A stretch of 64,000 nucleotides of DNA from Skeletonema tropicum (Eukaryota > Bacillariophyta > Thalassiosirophyceae > Thalassiosirales > Thalassiosiraceae), in assembly GCA_037178625.1 (NCBI GenBank), contig CM074131.1:2170001-2234000 (forward strand), read 5' to 3'. The notes under the pieces were generated by a model, which made no database searches, had not been told where the DNA came from, and saw only the letters and a list, made by a program, of their open reading frames with translations. Within the stretch, counting starts at the first letter, position 1. The number at the start of each line of letters is the position of its first letter. The position numbers were made by a program, and so were the translations under genes. Shown one piece after another: positions 10,197-21,000 of the stretch.

Positions 10197-11310
10197 TCAA
10201 AAAGTAGAAGAAATCAATTTGCAATACCTTTCCAGATCTACGTTTCCTCCGCTGATGATGACGCCACAGTTTGAACCCTTTTCAATCTCTCCACTACTCA
10301 CCAGCTTCCTAACGCCAGCGAGGGCTAAGCAACCAGTCGGCTCTACAACCATCTTCATTCTTTCGCCAATGAATTTCATCTCTTCAATCAATTGTTCATC
10401 AGTTACGGTTATAATCTTTGACACATTGCGTTGCATTATCTCAAAGGTCAAATCACCCAAATGTTGAGTCTGTGCTCCATCTGCTATTGTTTTTGGTGTG
10501 TCAATATGGACAATTTGACCCTGTTCGAGAGATTGTTGGGCATCATTCCCTGCTTCAGGTTCAACACCAATGATTACAGTGTTGGGAGACAGCTCTTTTA
10601 CTGCCAATGAAATCCCACTTATGAGGCCACCGCCCCCAACGCAAACAAATAGGTAGTCTAATGTTATTGATTTTGATTGCAAATCTTCAACTAGTTCCTT
10701 TCCCACAGTTCCTTGCCCTGCAATTACGTATTTGTGACTTGCAATGAAGAGAGTAGTGAAGTAAACGTGAAAAACAGCTAACAGCTTAGATACTTTGGGC
10801 AAACGTCTGTACATGCTTGAGATACTTTAGCGTCAAGAACACTTACTTGTAGGGAGGTATGAATACAGTGCCTTCTGGCAACGTAGCTTTCACTTTCTCT
10901 GCAACCTCATCTCTGATTTCTTTGTATCTGTCATAAAAGACGACATTCCCTCCATATTCTTGAGTTGCTTTCAGCTTCAGCGCGGGAGCATCTGTCGGCA
11001 TAATGATCGTTGAAGGAATGTCAAGCGTTTTGGTAGCCGCAAGAGCGATGGCCTGAGCATGATTTCCAGATGAGTATGTGAGCACACCTTTCAGTTCCTT
11101 GCCCTCATCATCATTCAAGTAGTGATTGACAGCTGTGTATGCCCCACGAAACTTGAAGGCACCCATTCTTTGCAGATTTTCGCATTTCATGAAGCAATGC
11201 ACCCCAAGTTGGTCATCAAGAGTTCGGCTTGTATGGATAGGCGTGTGGTGGGCCACCCCAGCAAGCACTGCTGCCGCGTTGGCGACATCTTTGTACGTCG
11301 GCAGAAGCAT
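10197..11310 (-). CDS. Serine racemase / threonine ammonia-lyase (PLP fold II)
   Basis: PLP enzyme that racemises or dehydrates L-serine/L-threonine. Two exons: 11310-10847 and 10737-10197, with a 109-bp intron (GTAAGT...TTGCAAG). Joining gives PPYN-HKYVIAGQGTVG, the normal family reading across that loop. Product 334 aa, the usual length of serine racemase and catabolic threonine dehydratase without an ACT domain. The Schiff-base lysine is K53 in AFKFRGA; the phosphate-binding loop is GGGGLISG; SSGNHAQ and a late SGGNVD are also typical. No targeting leader. Racemase and dehydratase activities cannot be separated from sequence alone. The 3' end converges on Derlin (130 bp). Confidence 0.92.
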
Positions 11311-11607
11311 GCTATCTTATTGACTTGGAAGTTGTTGTCTCTCTTGCATATGCCATTCCATCTGCATCTGCCATTGCCAGCTCTCGCTCTTTTTGTTCTG
11401 TGGAAGATATTGTACATCGCGCCAAAAATCTTTCCACATCATGTTACATCCGATCATCATACCCATAGTTACATGTTACGCATTCACATGTTACAATTCA
11501 TCCGACGCCATGCGATGCGTGCTATCGTAGCCTCGTGCTAGCTGTGCCTATCGGCGGATTCATGCAACCTTGTCTATTGCTATTGTTGTCTCCTCCTACA
11601 TCGATAA

Positions 11608-13482
11608 ATGTTCAACCAAAACGCCGAGTACGCTTTCAACCTCCCCTGCCGTCGCTTGGCGGCGGTAGCTCCGTCGTCTCAAAGTAATGCATCAAAATCA
11701 GCTGGATCAAGCTTCGATGACGAAGACAGCGGTGATTATAATTTTGACAGTGCCTCATCTTCAACTAGCCATCGCTTTTTGGTTGGGACAGCCTTCCCAT
11801 CGGTGTCAAAATTGAGTGACGGTAACGATGTAGATGAGGATGGCAATACTATCGGTCATAACCTCTCAATTATCGAAGAAGATGACGAAAATAGAACCAA
11901 CCGCGTCTATGTAATGCAATACCACGAAGATTCCAATGAACTCATGTTAGAAACATCATTTGTGCATCCTACGGGTGAAATATGGTCCATGGCATGCCAT
12001 CCAAAAAAGGCGGATTGGGTTGCCACATGTGGTGGGGGAGCCGTATTTTCCCCATTGGGTGAAGAGAAGAAAGACAATGATCGGTTGGCACATTTCCAGA
12101 CTACTTTGTGGAAGACTCCAGACTCAAGTGCAGCAGCTGGTGATGATGATGATGACTATGACTATGATGACTTCAATGACTTCAATGGAACTACGATTTC
12201 AAACAACAACTCTGCCGATAGTGACGATTTTTGGTCAGAAAATAATACCAACAATCAAGAATCGAATCGAAACCGAACAGTCAGTGCTGCTAGTGGTATA
12301 TCTACTTCTTCCGCAAAGCTTGAACCAGTCTTGACAATTCCTCATGGGCACAAGTTGTCATCTACATCTGGATGGGAGCAGCGTGTGGGCCAAATATTAT
12401 GGAATCCACTTTTACATCCAAATTCGTCCTCTGGGGATGCATTGATGGATCTGGCGGAAACATCTTCTCATGAAGGAGGAGGGAATATAATCACAGTTGG
12501 ATGGGATGCACGGTCTCCAATAACCTTGTGGGACATATCTTCCATGTCCGAGGCAAAAGAGGTTTGGTCAACAGAACCTGATAATGAAACCACATCCTTC
12601 CGCAGAGGTAGGGGTAGATTGGACAGGTTTTCGGGGCTGAATTCTGCCTTGCCCCGTCGAGCTTCTTGGGATCCTCATGAACCGAGTCACTTCTTGGCCA
12701 CTGCAGGAGTGGATGTTGTTGCTTATGATATGAGATGTCCTCCGCGTGAGGTGGGAGTTATTCGTGCTGCTCACAGGTATGGAGTGACGGACGTGTGTCA
12801 TAATCATTTGCAATCCAATGTCGTTATCACATCTGGTATGGATGGTGTTGTGAAGTTCTTTGATTTGAGAATGCATTTATCTCAACGATCTAGCAGTGCA
12901 TACTTGGATACAACAGATACTTCAATTGAGCTCGATAGATATACACCGCCGCCACTATTAAAGGCTGTCCGCGGTGGGCATTCTCACTGGACTATCCGTG
13001 CTGCTTGCAATCCCTTTTATGACCAATTGATTCTATCGGGGGGAACGGATGCGATTGCCAATCTCTGGAGGATTTCAAGCTGCTCGTCTGCTCCTTTGCT
13101 TGATTTAGGTGGTGACGAAGATGATGATGCAATGAATGACAGCTACTTCGATGACACTTACGGCGAAGAGGGGGTTGTTGATGATGCTGCTGCTGCCAAT
13201 GATGAGGAGGGAAATGAGGAGGAGGGAGACGTGTGGCAGAACGATAATGATTTAACAACACGTAGTGATGAAGAAGATGAGAGTGACAACAAACTGAATA
13301 GTAAATCATCATCGAACGAATCGAATGCTGACATTAGAGTCACTCGATTCGAGTGCTCTGATGTCACTACAGATTTAACTTGGAGTGCGAGTGACCCGTG
13401 GGTATATGCAACACTTTCTTGTGATGGAGGATTGGTCGTCCATCACGTACCAAGCAAAGAGAAATACAAAATTCTACTATAG
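11608..13482 (+). CDS. EIPR1/TSSC1-type WD40 protein (EARP/GARP trafficking)
   Basis: WD40 propeller that in animals binds the EARP and GARP tethering complexes for endosome recycling and dense-core vesicle traffic. A single 624-aa exon. Family marks: RFLVGTAFPS near the start, GEIWSMACHP, an internal WDPHEPSHFLATAG, DGVVKFFDLR, a GGHSHWTIRAACNPFYDQLILSGGTD-like blade, and the C-terminus DLTWSASDPWVYATLSCDG...KYKILL, which parallels the human EIPR1 ending DPWLFASLSYDG...KYHILL. Two acidic low-complexity inserts (around residues 170-215 and 500-570) lengthen it over the ~390-aa animal form. It diverges from the racemase gene across 297 bp. Confidence 0.85.
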   Translation: MFNQNAEYAFNLPCRRLAAVAPSSQSNASKSAGSSFDDEDSGDYNFDSASSSTSHRFLVGTAFPSVSKLSDGNDVDEDGNTIGHNLSIIEEDDENRTNRVYVMQYHEDSNELMLETSFVHPTGEIWSMACHPKKADWVATCGGGAVFSPLGEEKKDNDRLAHFQTTLWKTPDSSAAAGDDDDDYDYDDFNDFNGTTISNNNSADSDDFWSENNTNNQESNRNRTVSAASGISTSSAKLEPVLTIPHGHKLSSTSGWEQRVGQILWNPLLHPNSSSGDALMDLAETSSHEGGGNIITVGWDARSPITLWDISSMSEAKEVWSTEPDNETTSFRRGRGRLDRFSGLNSALPRRASWDPHEPSHFLATAGVDVVAYDMRCPPREVGVIRAAHRYGVTDVCHNHLQSNVVITSGMDGVVKFFDLRMHLSQRSSSAYLDTTDTSIELDRYTPPPLLKAVRGGHSHWTIRAACNPFYDQLILSGGTDAIANLWRISSCSSAPLLDLGGDEDDDAMNDSYFDDTYGEEGVVDDAAAANDEEGNEEEGDVWQNDNDLTTRSDEEDESDNKLNSKSSSNESNADIRVTRFECSDVTTDLTWSASDPWVYATLSCDGGLVVHHVPSKEKYKILL

Positions 13483-13537
13483 ATGGGAGATATAAAGTAA
13501 ATTAAATATAAATTGGCAAGAAGACACACCAGCGCAG

Positions 13538-14104
13538 CTATTTCTTTCCCACAGATCCCTTTGCTGTAGCAGCCAATGGGATCGAAGCCCCCTGATGTGG
13601 AACGAAGTATCTGGTTGTTGTATGCTCCTTGCCGGACAGTTCATTCTTTATTGTCAGTGTTTGAACAAGCACTAACAAACTCCCCTCTCTTTGTAGCGTC
13701 TTTGTGTCAACAACATTCGCCATTCCATTCATCGTGGGCATTCTGCTAACAATCTTGACCTGTTGGCCCGGGTTTTCAGTCGTTGCAATGGTAGTTTTGA
13801 CCCTATCTCCTGGTAAATTAGCCAAACACTCTTCTCCCAACTTTAGATCCAGTTCAAGATCAGTCACACGACTCTGCTTCTTGATTTTGAAATGCGTATC
13901 CGAGAATTCAATTGTGTGGAGAGTTTCGTGATCTTCCTCGCCCTTCTCGTGTGCTTCTATTGCAAGTTCCGGCACGCCCATAGTTTCGAGATATCCTCGC
14001 ATAGATGGCTTGCCTCGTAATTTATCCAGACGCCAGGTCCCATTCATTGATCCCAGCGTAGATGGCGTGGGTGTGTCTGGTTCTCCGACACCAATGGTTG
14101 GCAT
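13538..14104 (-). CDS. Calycin/FABP-like putative lipid-binding protein
   Basis: 188 aa, one exon, convergent with the WD40 gene (55 bp between stops). After a short Pro/Thr-rich lead, the sequence follows the pattern of cytosolic fatty-acid-binding proteins: MNGTWRLDK, then YLETMGVPELAIE, alternating beta strands (HTIEFSDTHFKIKKQ), DLKLGEE, a basic DRVKTTIAT segment, and further strands up to a TTRYF strand. That is a ten-stranded barrel-like layout with the typical GTW and helix-lid start. The C-terminal 25 residues are extra. Assignment is by pattern only; a lipocalin or THAP4-like nitrobindin barrel is the alternative. Confidence 0.55.
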   Translation of the reverse strand: MPTIGVGEPDTPTPSTLGSMNGTWRLDKLRGKPSMRGYLETMGVPELAIEAHEKGEEDHETLHTIEFSDTHFKIKKQSRVTDLELDLKLGEECLANLPGDRVKTTIATTENPGQQVKIVSRMPTMNGMANVVDTKTLQREGSLLVLVQTLTIKNELSGKEHTTTRYFVPHQGASIPLAATAKGSVGKK

Positions 14105-14756
14105 GGTTGATAATAATTAAGTGCTCTCCTGTATTCTTATTGCTATCGAGGGTTTGATGGTAGCGATAATGCAACATTTACCTAATTTGCTATCGAGGAT
14201 GATGTCATGGTAGCGCTGGGTTATGGTTTGGAGTTCGGAGGTTTGGTGTGATTTTGATGAAAGAGGAAGAAGTTTCGCATAAAACTTTCGTTCACCACGG
14301 CACGTACAAACGATTAACCGTAATCTGCCGTAATCTTATGAAGTTTCATGAAGTTCGGTGAGACAACCCCAAAAGAGCTACTAATTCCGACATGGCCATC
14401 TCCAACATGCTAAATCACGTAGGAATTCAGTATGCTTGGTTTGAGAGGTTCCGAATTCCAAAAAAATGTTTACTCCCGCCCAATAGCAATACAATAGCAA
14501 GTTGTTGCAAGTCATGTACTAAGCAAGTAATGACATCCTTACAACACCATAACATACTCTCTCAACCATTTTTCATCGCTGAATCCAACGGTGCAATCGT
14601 TGGTTTGATATTTCCAGCGCCTACAGACGTATCAATCGTTACATCAGCGGCATCATTTTTTGCCAATTTCATGCTTATCGAAGTTACCCGGAGCTTATAC
14701 ATCGAAGATACCCGCCGGGAATCTCTTACATAACAACATTATCACAACGTTTTCGC
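14105..14756. other. Intergenic, divergent promoter region
   Basis: 652 bp between the FABP-like gene (leftward) and the polyamine deacetylase (rightward). An ATG-started frame at 14392-14733 has no recognisable protein character and I treat it as chance. The stretch carries short partial repeats (tagcgataatgc / tatcgaggatgatg near 14150-14200, cgtaatctgccgtaatctt near 14320) of unknown meaning. Confidence 0.4.
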
Positions 14757-15917
14757 ATGATGTCGGAAGCAGTTCGAAGATACTTGCCAGTGAAAGTCGT
14801 ATCTGTGCACTCGGAAGCAAAGTCAGAACAAAATGATGTGGATCGACATAACAAACCTCGCCTCCGACGGTCTCTGATTACATCTGCTTTTATTGAAAAG
14901 TATTCGCACCTTGTACAATTCATCAATGCTCCAGTTACATCCAATTGTGATCTAGTGGGTATTTACAGCAGCGTGCACGATGCTGGTATGATACAGTTCT
15001 TGATAAATGCTTGGTCAAAATGGGAGGCAATGGGTCCAGATTGGGATGTCGATAACTGTCAGCCAGGCTGGAAAGGGAATGGTACGCCTCCTCTCGTGCC
15101 TTGCCATGCGGCATTTCGACGAGATTGTAATGAACGCGTATCTTCGAATGTGATGGGAGCATTTGGGTACTATTGCACAGACCAGATTACTCCAATTGTG
15201 GAATCACTCGTTGCAGAGCTAAAGGAAGATGCGAGTATTATATGTGAGGCGGTCAACTTGGCGCTCCTCAAAGACAGTGTAGTCTACGCGGCCACGACTC
15301 ATCCTGGCCATCATTCCAACTATGATAACTTTGGTGGATATTGCTACTTGAACAATGCTGCTCTATGTGCTAGGTTGATGCAACAGCGTCTGAACGATAC
15401 TGCTGGTACCAAAAGAGTAGCTGTCATTGATATTGATTACCATTGCGGCAATGGTACTGCTTCAATATTCTATCGAGACCCAGATGTGTACTTCACATCC
15501 ATACACTGCGATCCAGAGATTGAGTACCCTTTCAACGCTGGATACGAAGATCAAATTGGCGAAGGAGACGGGGAGGGAACAACGCTGCATATTCCATTGG
15601 CACCAGGTGCAACATGGAACGACTACAAAGCTGCACTGGAGAAAGCAATGAATGCAATCAAAGACTTTGATGTCGGAGGACTCGTTGTATCAATGGGTTT
15701 GGATACATATGAAGGAGACTCGGTGTCTTTTCGCAGGGGAGGTTTTAAGTTGAAGAAAAATGATTACGTTGAGTTGGGGAAGTCTATAGGAAGCTACATG
15801 AAGGACAAATTTATCCCCACTGTGTTTGTCCAAGAAGGTGGCTACAAGATGGATGTTGTTGGAGAGGCTGCTGCTGACGTGCTTGGAGGCTTCTCCGAAG
15901 GCACTCTTAGTGATTGA
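14757..15917 (+). CDS. Acetylpolyamine amidohydrolase-like class II deacetylase
   Basis: Zinc amidohydrolase of the histone-deacetylase superfamily. The closest pattern is bacterial acetylpolyamine amidohydrolase (AphA), which removes acetyl groups from acetylspermidine or acetylputrescine. 386 aa, single exon. Seen: THPGHHSNYDNFGGYCYLNNAA (split over the active-site His-His pair), VIDIDYHCGNGT with the zinc ligands Asp and His, SIHCDPEIEYPF, GEGDGEGTT, SMGLDTYEGD with the third zinc ligand, and VQEGGY at the end. The N-terminal FGYYCTDQITPIV segment corresponds to the dimer/channel loop that narrows APAH for polyamines. Odd points: the usual HHGNG reads HCGNG, and RPPGHH reads THPGHH. Catalytic residues are otherwise intact. 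A histone-acting role cannot be excluded. Confidence 0.88.
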   Translation: MMSEAVRRYLPVKVVSVHSEAKSEQNDVDRHNKPRLRRSLITSAFIEKYSHLVQFINAPVTSNCDLVGIYSSVHDAGMIQFLINAWSKWEAMGPDWDVDNCQPGWKGNGTPPLVPCHAAFRRDCNERVSSNVMGAFGYYCTDQITPIVESLVAELKEDASIICEAVNLALLKDSVVYAATTHPGHHSNYDNFGGYCYLNNAALCARLMQQRLNDTAGTKRVAVIDIDYHCGNGTASIFYRDPDVYFTSIHCDPEIEYPFNAGYEDQIGEGDGEGTTLHIPLAPGATWNDYKAALEKAMNAIKDFDVGGLVVSMGLDTYEGDSVSFRRGGFKLKKNDYVELGKSIGSYMKDKFIPTVFVQEGGYKMDVVGEAAADVLGGFSEGTLSD

Positions 15918-16011
15918 TGAGTAGAGTGGAACGGACTAGGACTAGGACAGAAAATAGAAGTAGGATAGGCCGTATATTGTAGTTTTGTAAAGTAATGTGT
16001 TCGTTATGCAT

Positions 16012-17667
16012 TTACATACCACCTCCTCCAACTCCAGCAGCACCTCCAGCAGCTTTGCTCATGATTATTTGATCTACCCTCAACACAGTCACAGCTGCAT
16101 CGATAGCAAGTCTAAACGCAGAAGCCTTTGATTGATACAAATCCAAAACCTTCGTTTCGTCGCAAATACCAGTAGCACCATCAATTCCCATGGCATCAAT
16201 ATCCACACCAGCGCAGGCTTTGCCATTCGCATGTGCCGCCACAAGCGCTGTTAATACTTTTCCTTGGTCCAAACCGGCATTTTCAGCCAAAGTTCGTGGA
16301 ACAACCTCGAGTGCCTTTCCAAAAGCTCTAATTGCATACTGATCCAATCCAGGACAGGTGTCAGCAAATGCACCAATCTTCAAACTCAACTCAATTTCTG
16401 TGGCGCCAGCACCTGGAACTAACTTTCCATTTTTGCATGCAGCCCTTGCGGCATGAACACCATCATCAATTGCCCTCTCTAAATCCGCCAATACCGAAGA
16501 GGTGGATGCCCTCAACACAATTGTTGACAGTTTACTCGCTTTGGAACCATCAGCCTGTGCAAATACTGTGATGGGCCTGCCACCAACTTCCTTTTGATAC
16601 ACATGATCACAATGTCCCATTTCATCTGGCGTCGGTGCACCCAAACGCACAAGTGCTGTGGCACCCGTTGCTACACACAAACGTCGAAGTTCCCACTTCG
16701 ATCCAATGCGAAGACAAACCATCCCATACCTCTCAATAAAGTGCAAAGCCATCTCTGATACGGAACCTCCCGCAACCAAAACTTTCACGCCAGAATCAGC
16801 AATACCCTTGATGATTTCTTCCATTTTCTTTTCTTCTGTTTTGTTGTAATTTTTGAGATCATCTGCATTCTTCATGAGGACAGTTCCCTTGGCTTCGGTT
16901 GAACTGGCTTCGATACCGCATCCAAACACGACAACTTTAGCATCCTTTGCGGTTGTGAGTGTCGTTTCTAATCCGCGTAGAGCAACGAATCCATTGACAA
17001 CATGGGATTGTGAAATATCCCCACCCAAAATTTTGGCCACACGGACTGATTCTGCAGAAAATGATGGCTTACCGGAAGTAGACATTGTGCCCAAACATGC
17101 CTCAGCAACCAGTGGTGCCAAAACATCTTCTGATCCAAGTTGTTTCGCCGCCAAAACTGGTTTCACCACACGTTCCAATTCCTCCTGCACACGTCCATCA
17201 GCCATTGGTGCAATCAACTCCGCCAAGGGGGGCAAAAAATCCTCCATGAGCTTCTCACCCGCCTTGGTAAATCCAGCCACAACATCCGATGGGTGCAACC
17301 CCATTCGGAACAAATCTTCCGTCTGCGAAAGCAATTCTCCCGCAAAGCTGACCACGAGGTTGGTTCCATCGCCGCATTCAAAATCTTGCGCTTCGGCTGC
17401 GAGCTGGAGCATCTTGGCGGCGGGGTGTTCGATTTCCAATTCTTTGACAATGGTGGCGCAGTCAGATGTGACGATGATCTTTCCCAGGTGGTTTACGACC
17501 AATTTATTCATGCCGTTGGGGCCGAGAGACGTCCGTGTGATTGTGGATATTTCGTGGCAGGCCTCGACGTTGCGAAGCGTGGCGCCCTGGAGGCCTTGCA
17601 TGCTCTTGTGGCCTTTTTTGAGCATTCCACCGAGGCCGGCGGCTTGATTGTACGCCATTGATGTCAT
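16012..17667 (-). CDS. CCT8: CCT-theta subunit of the TRiC/CCT chaperonin
   Basis: One of eight subunits of the cytosolic group II chaperonin that folds actin, tubulin and other proteins. 551 aa, single exon, full length for the family. Opens with GMLKKGHKSMQGLQGATLRNVEAC and TRTSLGPNGMNKLVVNHL, patterns particular to theta; GDGTN is the ATP-phosphate motif; HPAAKMLQLA and GLHPSDVVAGF follow; KLVPGAGATEIEL is in the return equatorial domain. The C-terminus is a Gly-rich tail (GGAAGVGGGGM), typical for chaperonins. ATG 17667 is followed within 9 bp by a second ATG; either start is possible. It converges on the deacetylase gene (94 bp). Confidence 0.95.
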   Translation of the reverse strand: MTSMAYNQAAGLGGMLKKGHKSMQGLQGATLRNVEACHEISTITRTSLGPNGMNKLVVNHLGKIIVTSDCATIVKELEIEHPAAKMLQLAAEAQDFECGDGTNLVVSFAGELLSQTEDLFRMGLHPSDVVAGFTKAGEKLMEDFLPPLAELIAPMADGRVQEELERVVKPVLAAKQLGSEDVLAPLVAEACLGTMSTSGKPSFSAESVRVAKILGGDISQSHVVNGFVALRGLETTLTTAKDAKVVVFGCGIEASSTEAKGTVLMKNADDLKNYNKTEEKKMEEIIKGIADSGVKVLVAGGSVSEMALHFIERYGMVCLRIGSKWELRRLCVATGATALVRLGAPTPDEMGHCDHVYQKEVGGRPITVFAQADGSKASKLSTIVLRASTSSVLADLERAIDDGVHAARAACKNGKLVPGAGATEIELSLKIGAFADTCPGLDQYAIRAFGKALEVVPRTLAENAGLDQGKVLTALVAAHANGKACAGVDIDAMGIDGATGICDETKVLDLYQSKASAFRLAIDAAVTVLRVDQIIMSKAAGGAAGVGGGGM

Positions 17668-18022
17668 GGTGAGATGTTGTTTCTGATTACGTTTAGTTTA
17701 TTGATGCGATCGCGACGATGTTGTGGTAGGTGTGAGCAGCAATGACAGCCGCTCGACGAATTATTTGGATTTTGATTTTTGTGGATGATAAAAAAAATGG
17801 AGGGCCGAAAAAGTGATAGAGCGCGCCATATTCGCGAGCGAGAGGCGGTCGGCTGCGGGCGCACCCCTTTACAGAAGGTCGTTTGCTGCTATGCCATGCT
17901 CAGCAGCAGTGTGGGGGGGCAGCGATGCTTCCAAACGACAACATGTAGTTCTAAACAGTTTCGTTCCTATCATTTTACATTAATAAACAATTGTGCGAGA
18001 GAAGTGTGTCATATTCGATTCC
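17668..18022. other. Intergenic, CCT8 upstream region
   Basis: 355 bp between the 3' end of the glycosyltransferase/leishmanolysin-like gene and CCT8, both leftward, so the CCT8 promoter lies here. It holds an A-run (17788-17796) and a G-run (17914-17920). No gene recognised. Confidence 0.4.
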
Positions 18023-21000
18023 TCAACGCAATCTGTAAAGTGTGGACTCTTTTCCAAAGCAACCCTCACTCTCGTCAAAGACAATGTCACAGATGCACTG
18101 TGGCTCCTCTGCGCAGTAGTCACAAACACCCTTTCCTGAACAATTTGCAGGACATACTAAGTGTGGACAAACCACGGCCAAACGTGGGCATCTGACATAA
18201 TAACCCATGTCTACGTCAACCAATTGCCCTTCATAGTCACATTGATGTACCTTCCCACCTATCACGATGTCGATCTTTCTATCAACAGAATTACAGTAAG
18301 ATTCCAAACAAACAGCATTGATACTGGTCTCAAAGCACCTGCTGTTCTCAGAATACATTTCGCCTGCGAGAGACGGTGCGTTGGATTGATCAACGCATGA
18401 CACAATGTTTTCCTTTCTCATCGGACATTTTCCATCTATTCCAGCAGCTGATCCGCAATCAGCCTTGTGATTGTGAGTATAGTCACATCCTAAGGGTTGG
18501 TGGTAGCCTAAAGCTGGTTCTTTGCAGAAGAAACCATGGCTATATTCAGGAACATCTTCTTCTGAATCAGACATGCAATCGTCTTTCACGAAGCCGCACC
18601 CGGCTCCTCTCCCAAACAGTGGCGTCGTTGCCAGAGCAAAATTCGCTCGGTACCATCCAGAATCTTCCAATAATGCCATCGTCAACGGACTCAATGAATG
18701 TGCCATATCAGCAGATCCGCCCGCGGGCGTGAAGTCCTCGTCAAAATGGTAACGAGGGTCAAATGATTCACCAAAACAAGAAGATGATGATTTCCCTTCA
18801 CGATCCAGCCTTGCGCCCTTTAAGGTTTGGCAGTCAAAGTGATTCCTTACTACTTGCCTCACGGTTGGTGTCACTATCTCATAATAAGGAGTCTCTGCAA
18901 CAAGATTACTGTCATCTTTGGCGTCGAAGGACGCCTCGAGCACCTTTGGCATTGAAAGAGTTTGCTTTGTACCATCCACACATGTGACTTCTTGCATTGT
19001 CGCGCCATAGGGATGCCCTGTCTCTAGATTACGGAAGTACTGATAGAGGGAGGGGCTCATCCCAAGCACCTTTCCTACCTCTTTGGTCAATGATGCAGTG
19101 AGACGAAGACTTTCTGTCACAGAAATTTCGCCATCCGATGTTTCAATACTATTGAAGCAAATCACAAGATTTGCAAAGAGCGGACGCATATTCTGGTCAA
19201 ATGAACAAATTGACGAGTACGCCAGTACTCCAGACGGAGTACCGTTGTCTTTGTAGCACTGAGGGCCATTAGAGGTCACGTATATTACCATGTCCGCGTT
19301 CGGAACACCGCTCGAAGACAATATTTTCGTAGTGAAGGGTGAATCCTGAAATTTCAAGTGCTGCCGAGGAATGTCTGCTTCGCCACACTTCTTTGCATCG
19401 CTGCTAGATGAAGGATATATATCACTTTTTGCTCGTATAACTGACAGTGCGTTCGCCCAAATATCTGACACCGCTGGGAGGATATCACCAGTCAAAGCTT
19501 CTGCAGCTATTATTGATGCTGCAGTTACGGATTGTTTTCCCCGTTTCTGTTTACCAAAATCATCTAAGTGATCACTTTCGAATGAGATCCGCAGAGGTTC
19601 ATAGGAATGATTTTCTTCGCCATAGTCTACTAAAACCTTCTGGATCTTCGCTGGGAGTCCGACGTAGTCCGTGCTCGGATTCCTGTTCTGCTGCATGGAA
19701 TATTTTGGGGCATTGATAGGCACTGCCGATGTCAACCAAGAGTTCTCAAGTCGTGCAGACGAGACATCTACGATACCTTCTAGAACGGCTTGCGAATCAG
19801 GTGAGTTGGGCAGGGCAGTCTCAGATAAGAGAGCTTGATATTGTAGGAAAGAACTGTGTAACTTCCTTGGACGAGATACATCTGGTGCTGAAAAGGTTCG
19901 CGAATCCGGATCTGGCGAAGCACCATCCCACAAGTTAGAGACAGTTTTCTTCCGTGGCACTATACTTGGTATCCAAGGATCGCACTGTTTTGGAGGCAGG
20001 TCTTCGGTAAGCATTGTGGGTATTTCTCTAGAGAAACCTAAGCGCTCATTCGCGCTGAGATTTATTTCATAGAAGGAGTCAAGGGACTCTAAACCAAGGG
20101 CTCGGCCTACCGGCTCCAAAATGGCCTCATCGTCGTCACCATCCATTAGAGTCGAGTCTTCTGCTGTGCTATTATTCGTTGCTGACTCGTGCTCACGAGA
20201 TTTGAACATGCTGACAAACCAAGGATCTTCCTCATCTGTCGCTAATTCTTCTTCTTCTTCTGAAATGCTTTCGGCTGATGTTGTTGGGCTCTCAGTAGCA
20301 TCAAAGACGCCCTCAAGAGAAACTGTAGGAGACATCGTTGGTGCCTCGGTCGTCACGCAAATGGGGTCACTTCCATCAATCAGCTCTGGTGGATGACAAG
20401 ACTCAAATAAGTCACGCCAAACGCAACCCAAACCAGAACCCTCGCAGTCAGTTTCACTCTCGAATGCTGCACAGTTGCAGTCTGTTGAATTGTCTAAGAG
20501 AGTCATTCCAACACGCTTTGCCAATTCATCTTCAGACATACCGTCCAACTTCTCTTCTTTAGCAAACACTTTCACAAACGGCGGCCGAGCCCCGTATAGA
20601 GAACGATCTGTCATTTTGTACATACCATCCTTACCCTCTCTTACCAACCAAGCAAAGTAGGCTGTACCTGTAGGCCCTGGTGGTCCAATAATCTTCTTTC
20701 GGAACATGAGACGACGCTGGTGGTGCTTGTACAGATCTTCCCCTTCCTCACCATTTTCTTCCTTCCACTGCTTACAAAACTCATTGCGTGACTCGGTGTG
20801 ATAAAGCATATCCATATCTAGCACAACTTTGTCGTGTCCAGGATTGAACCGTTGCGCCAAGTTGATAGTTTCCTTACAATAAGGAAACTTGAAGCAAAAT
20901 GGGTACGTTGCGGGTGTGAAAGGAATAACAGGCTGGAACTTTCCTGGAGTAAAGAGAAAGCGTACAATGTATGTCAGAAAAACAAGAGCGTAATCAAGCA

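Noticed and set aside
14392..14733. 113-aa ATG ORF upstream of the deacetylase
   Set aside because: No recognisable protein character or homology; lies in a divergent promoter region.
18023..20860. Separate 945-aa leishmanolysin gene
   Set aside because: It could only start at a TTG; a clean intron links it to the upstream ORF in frame.
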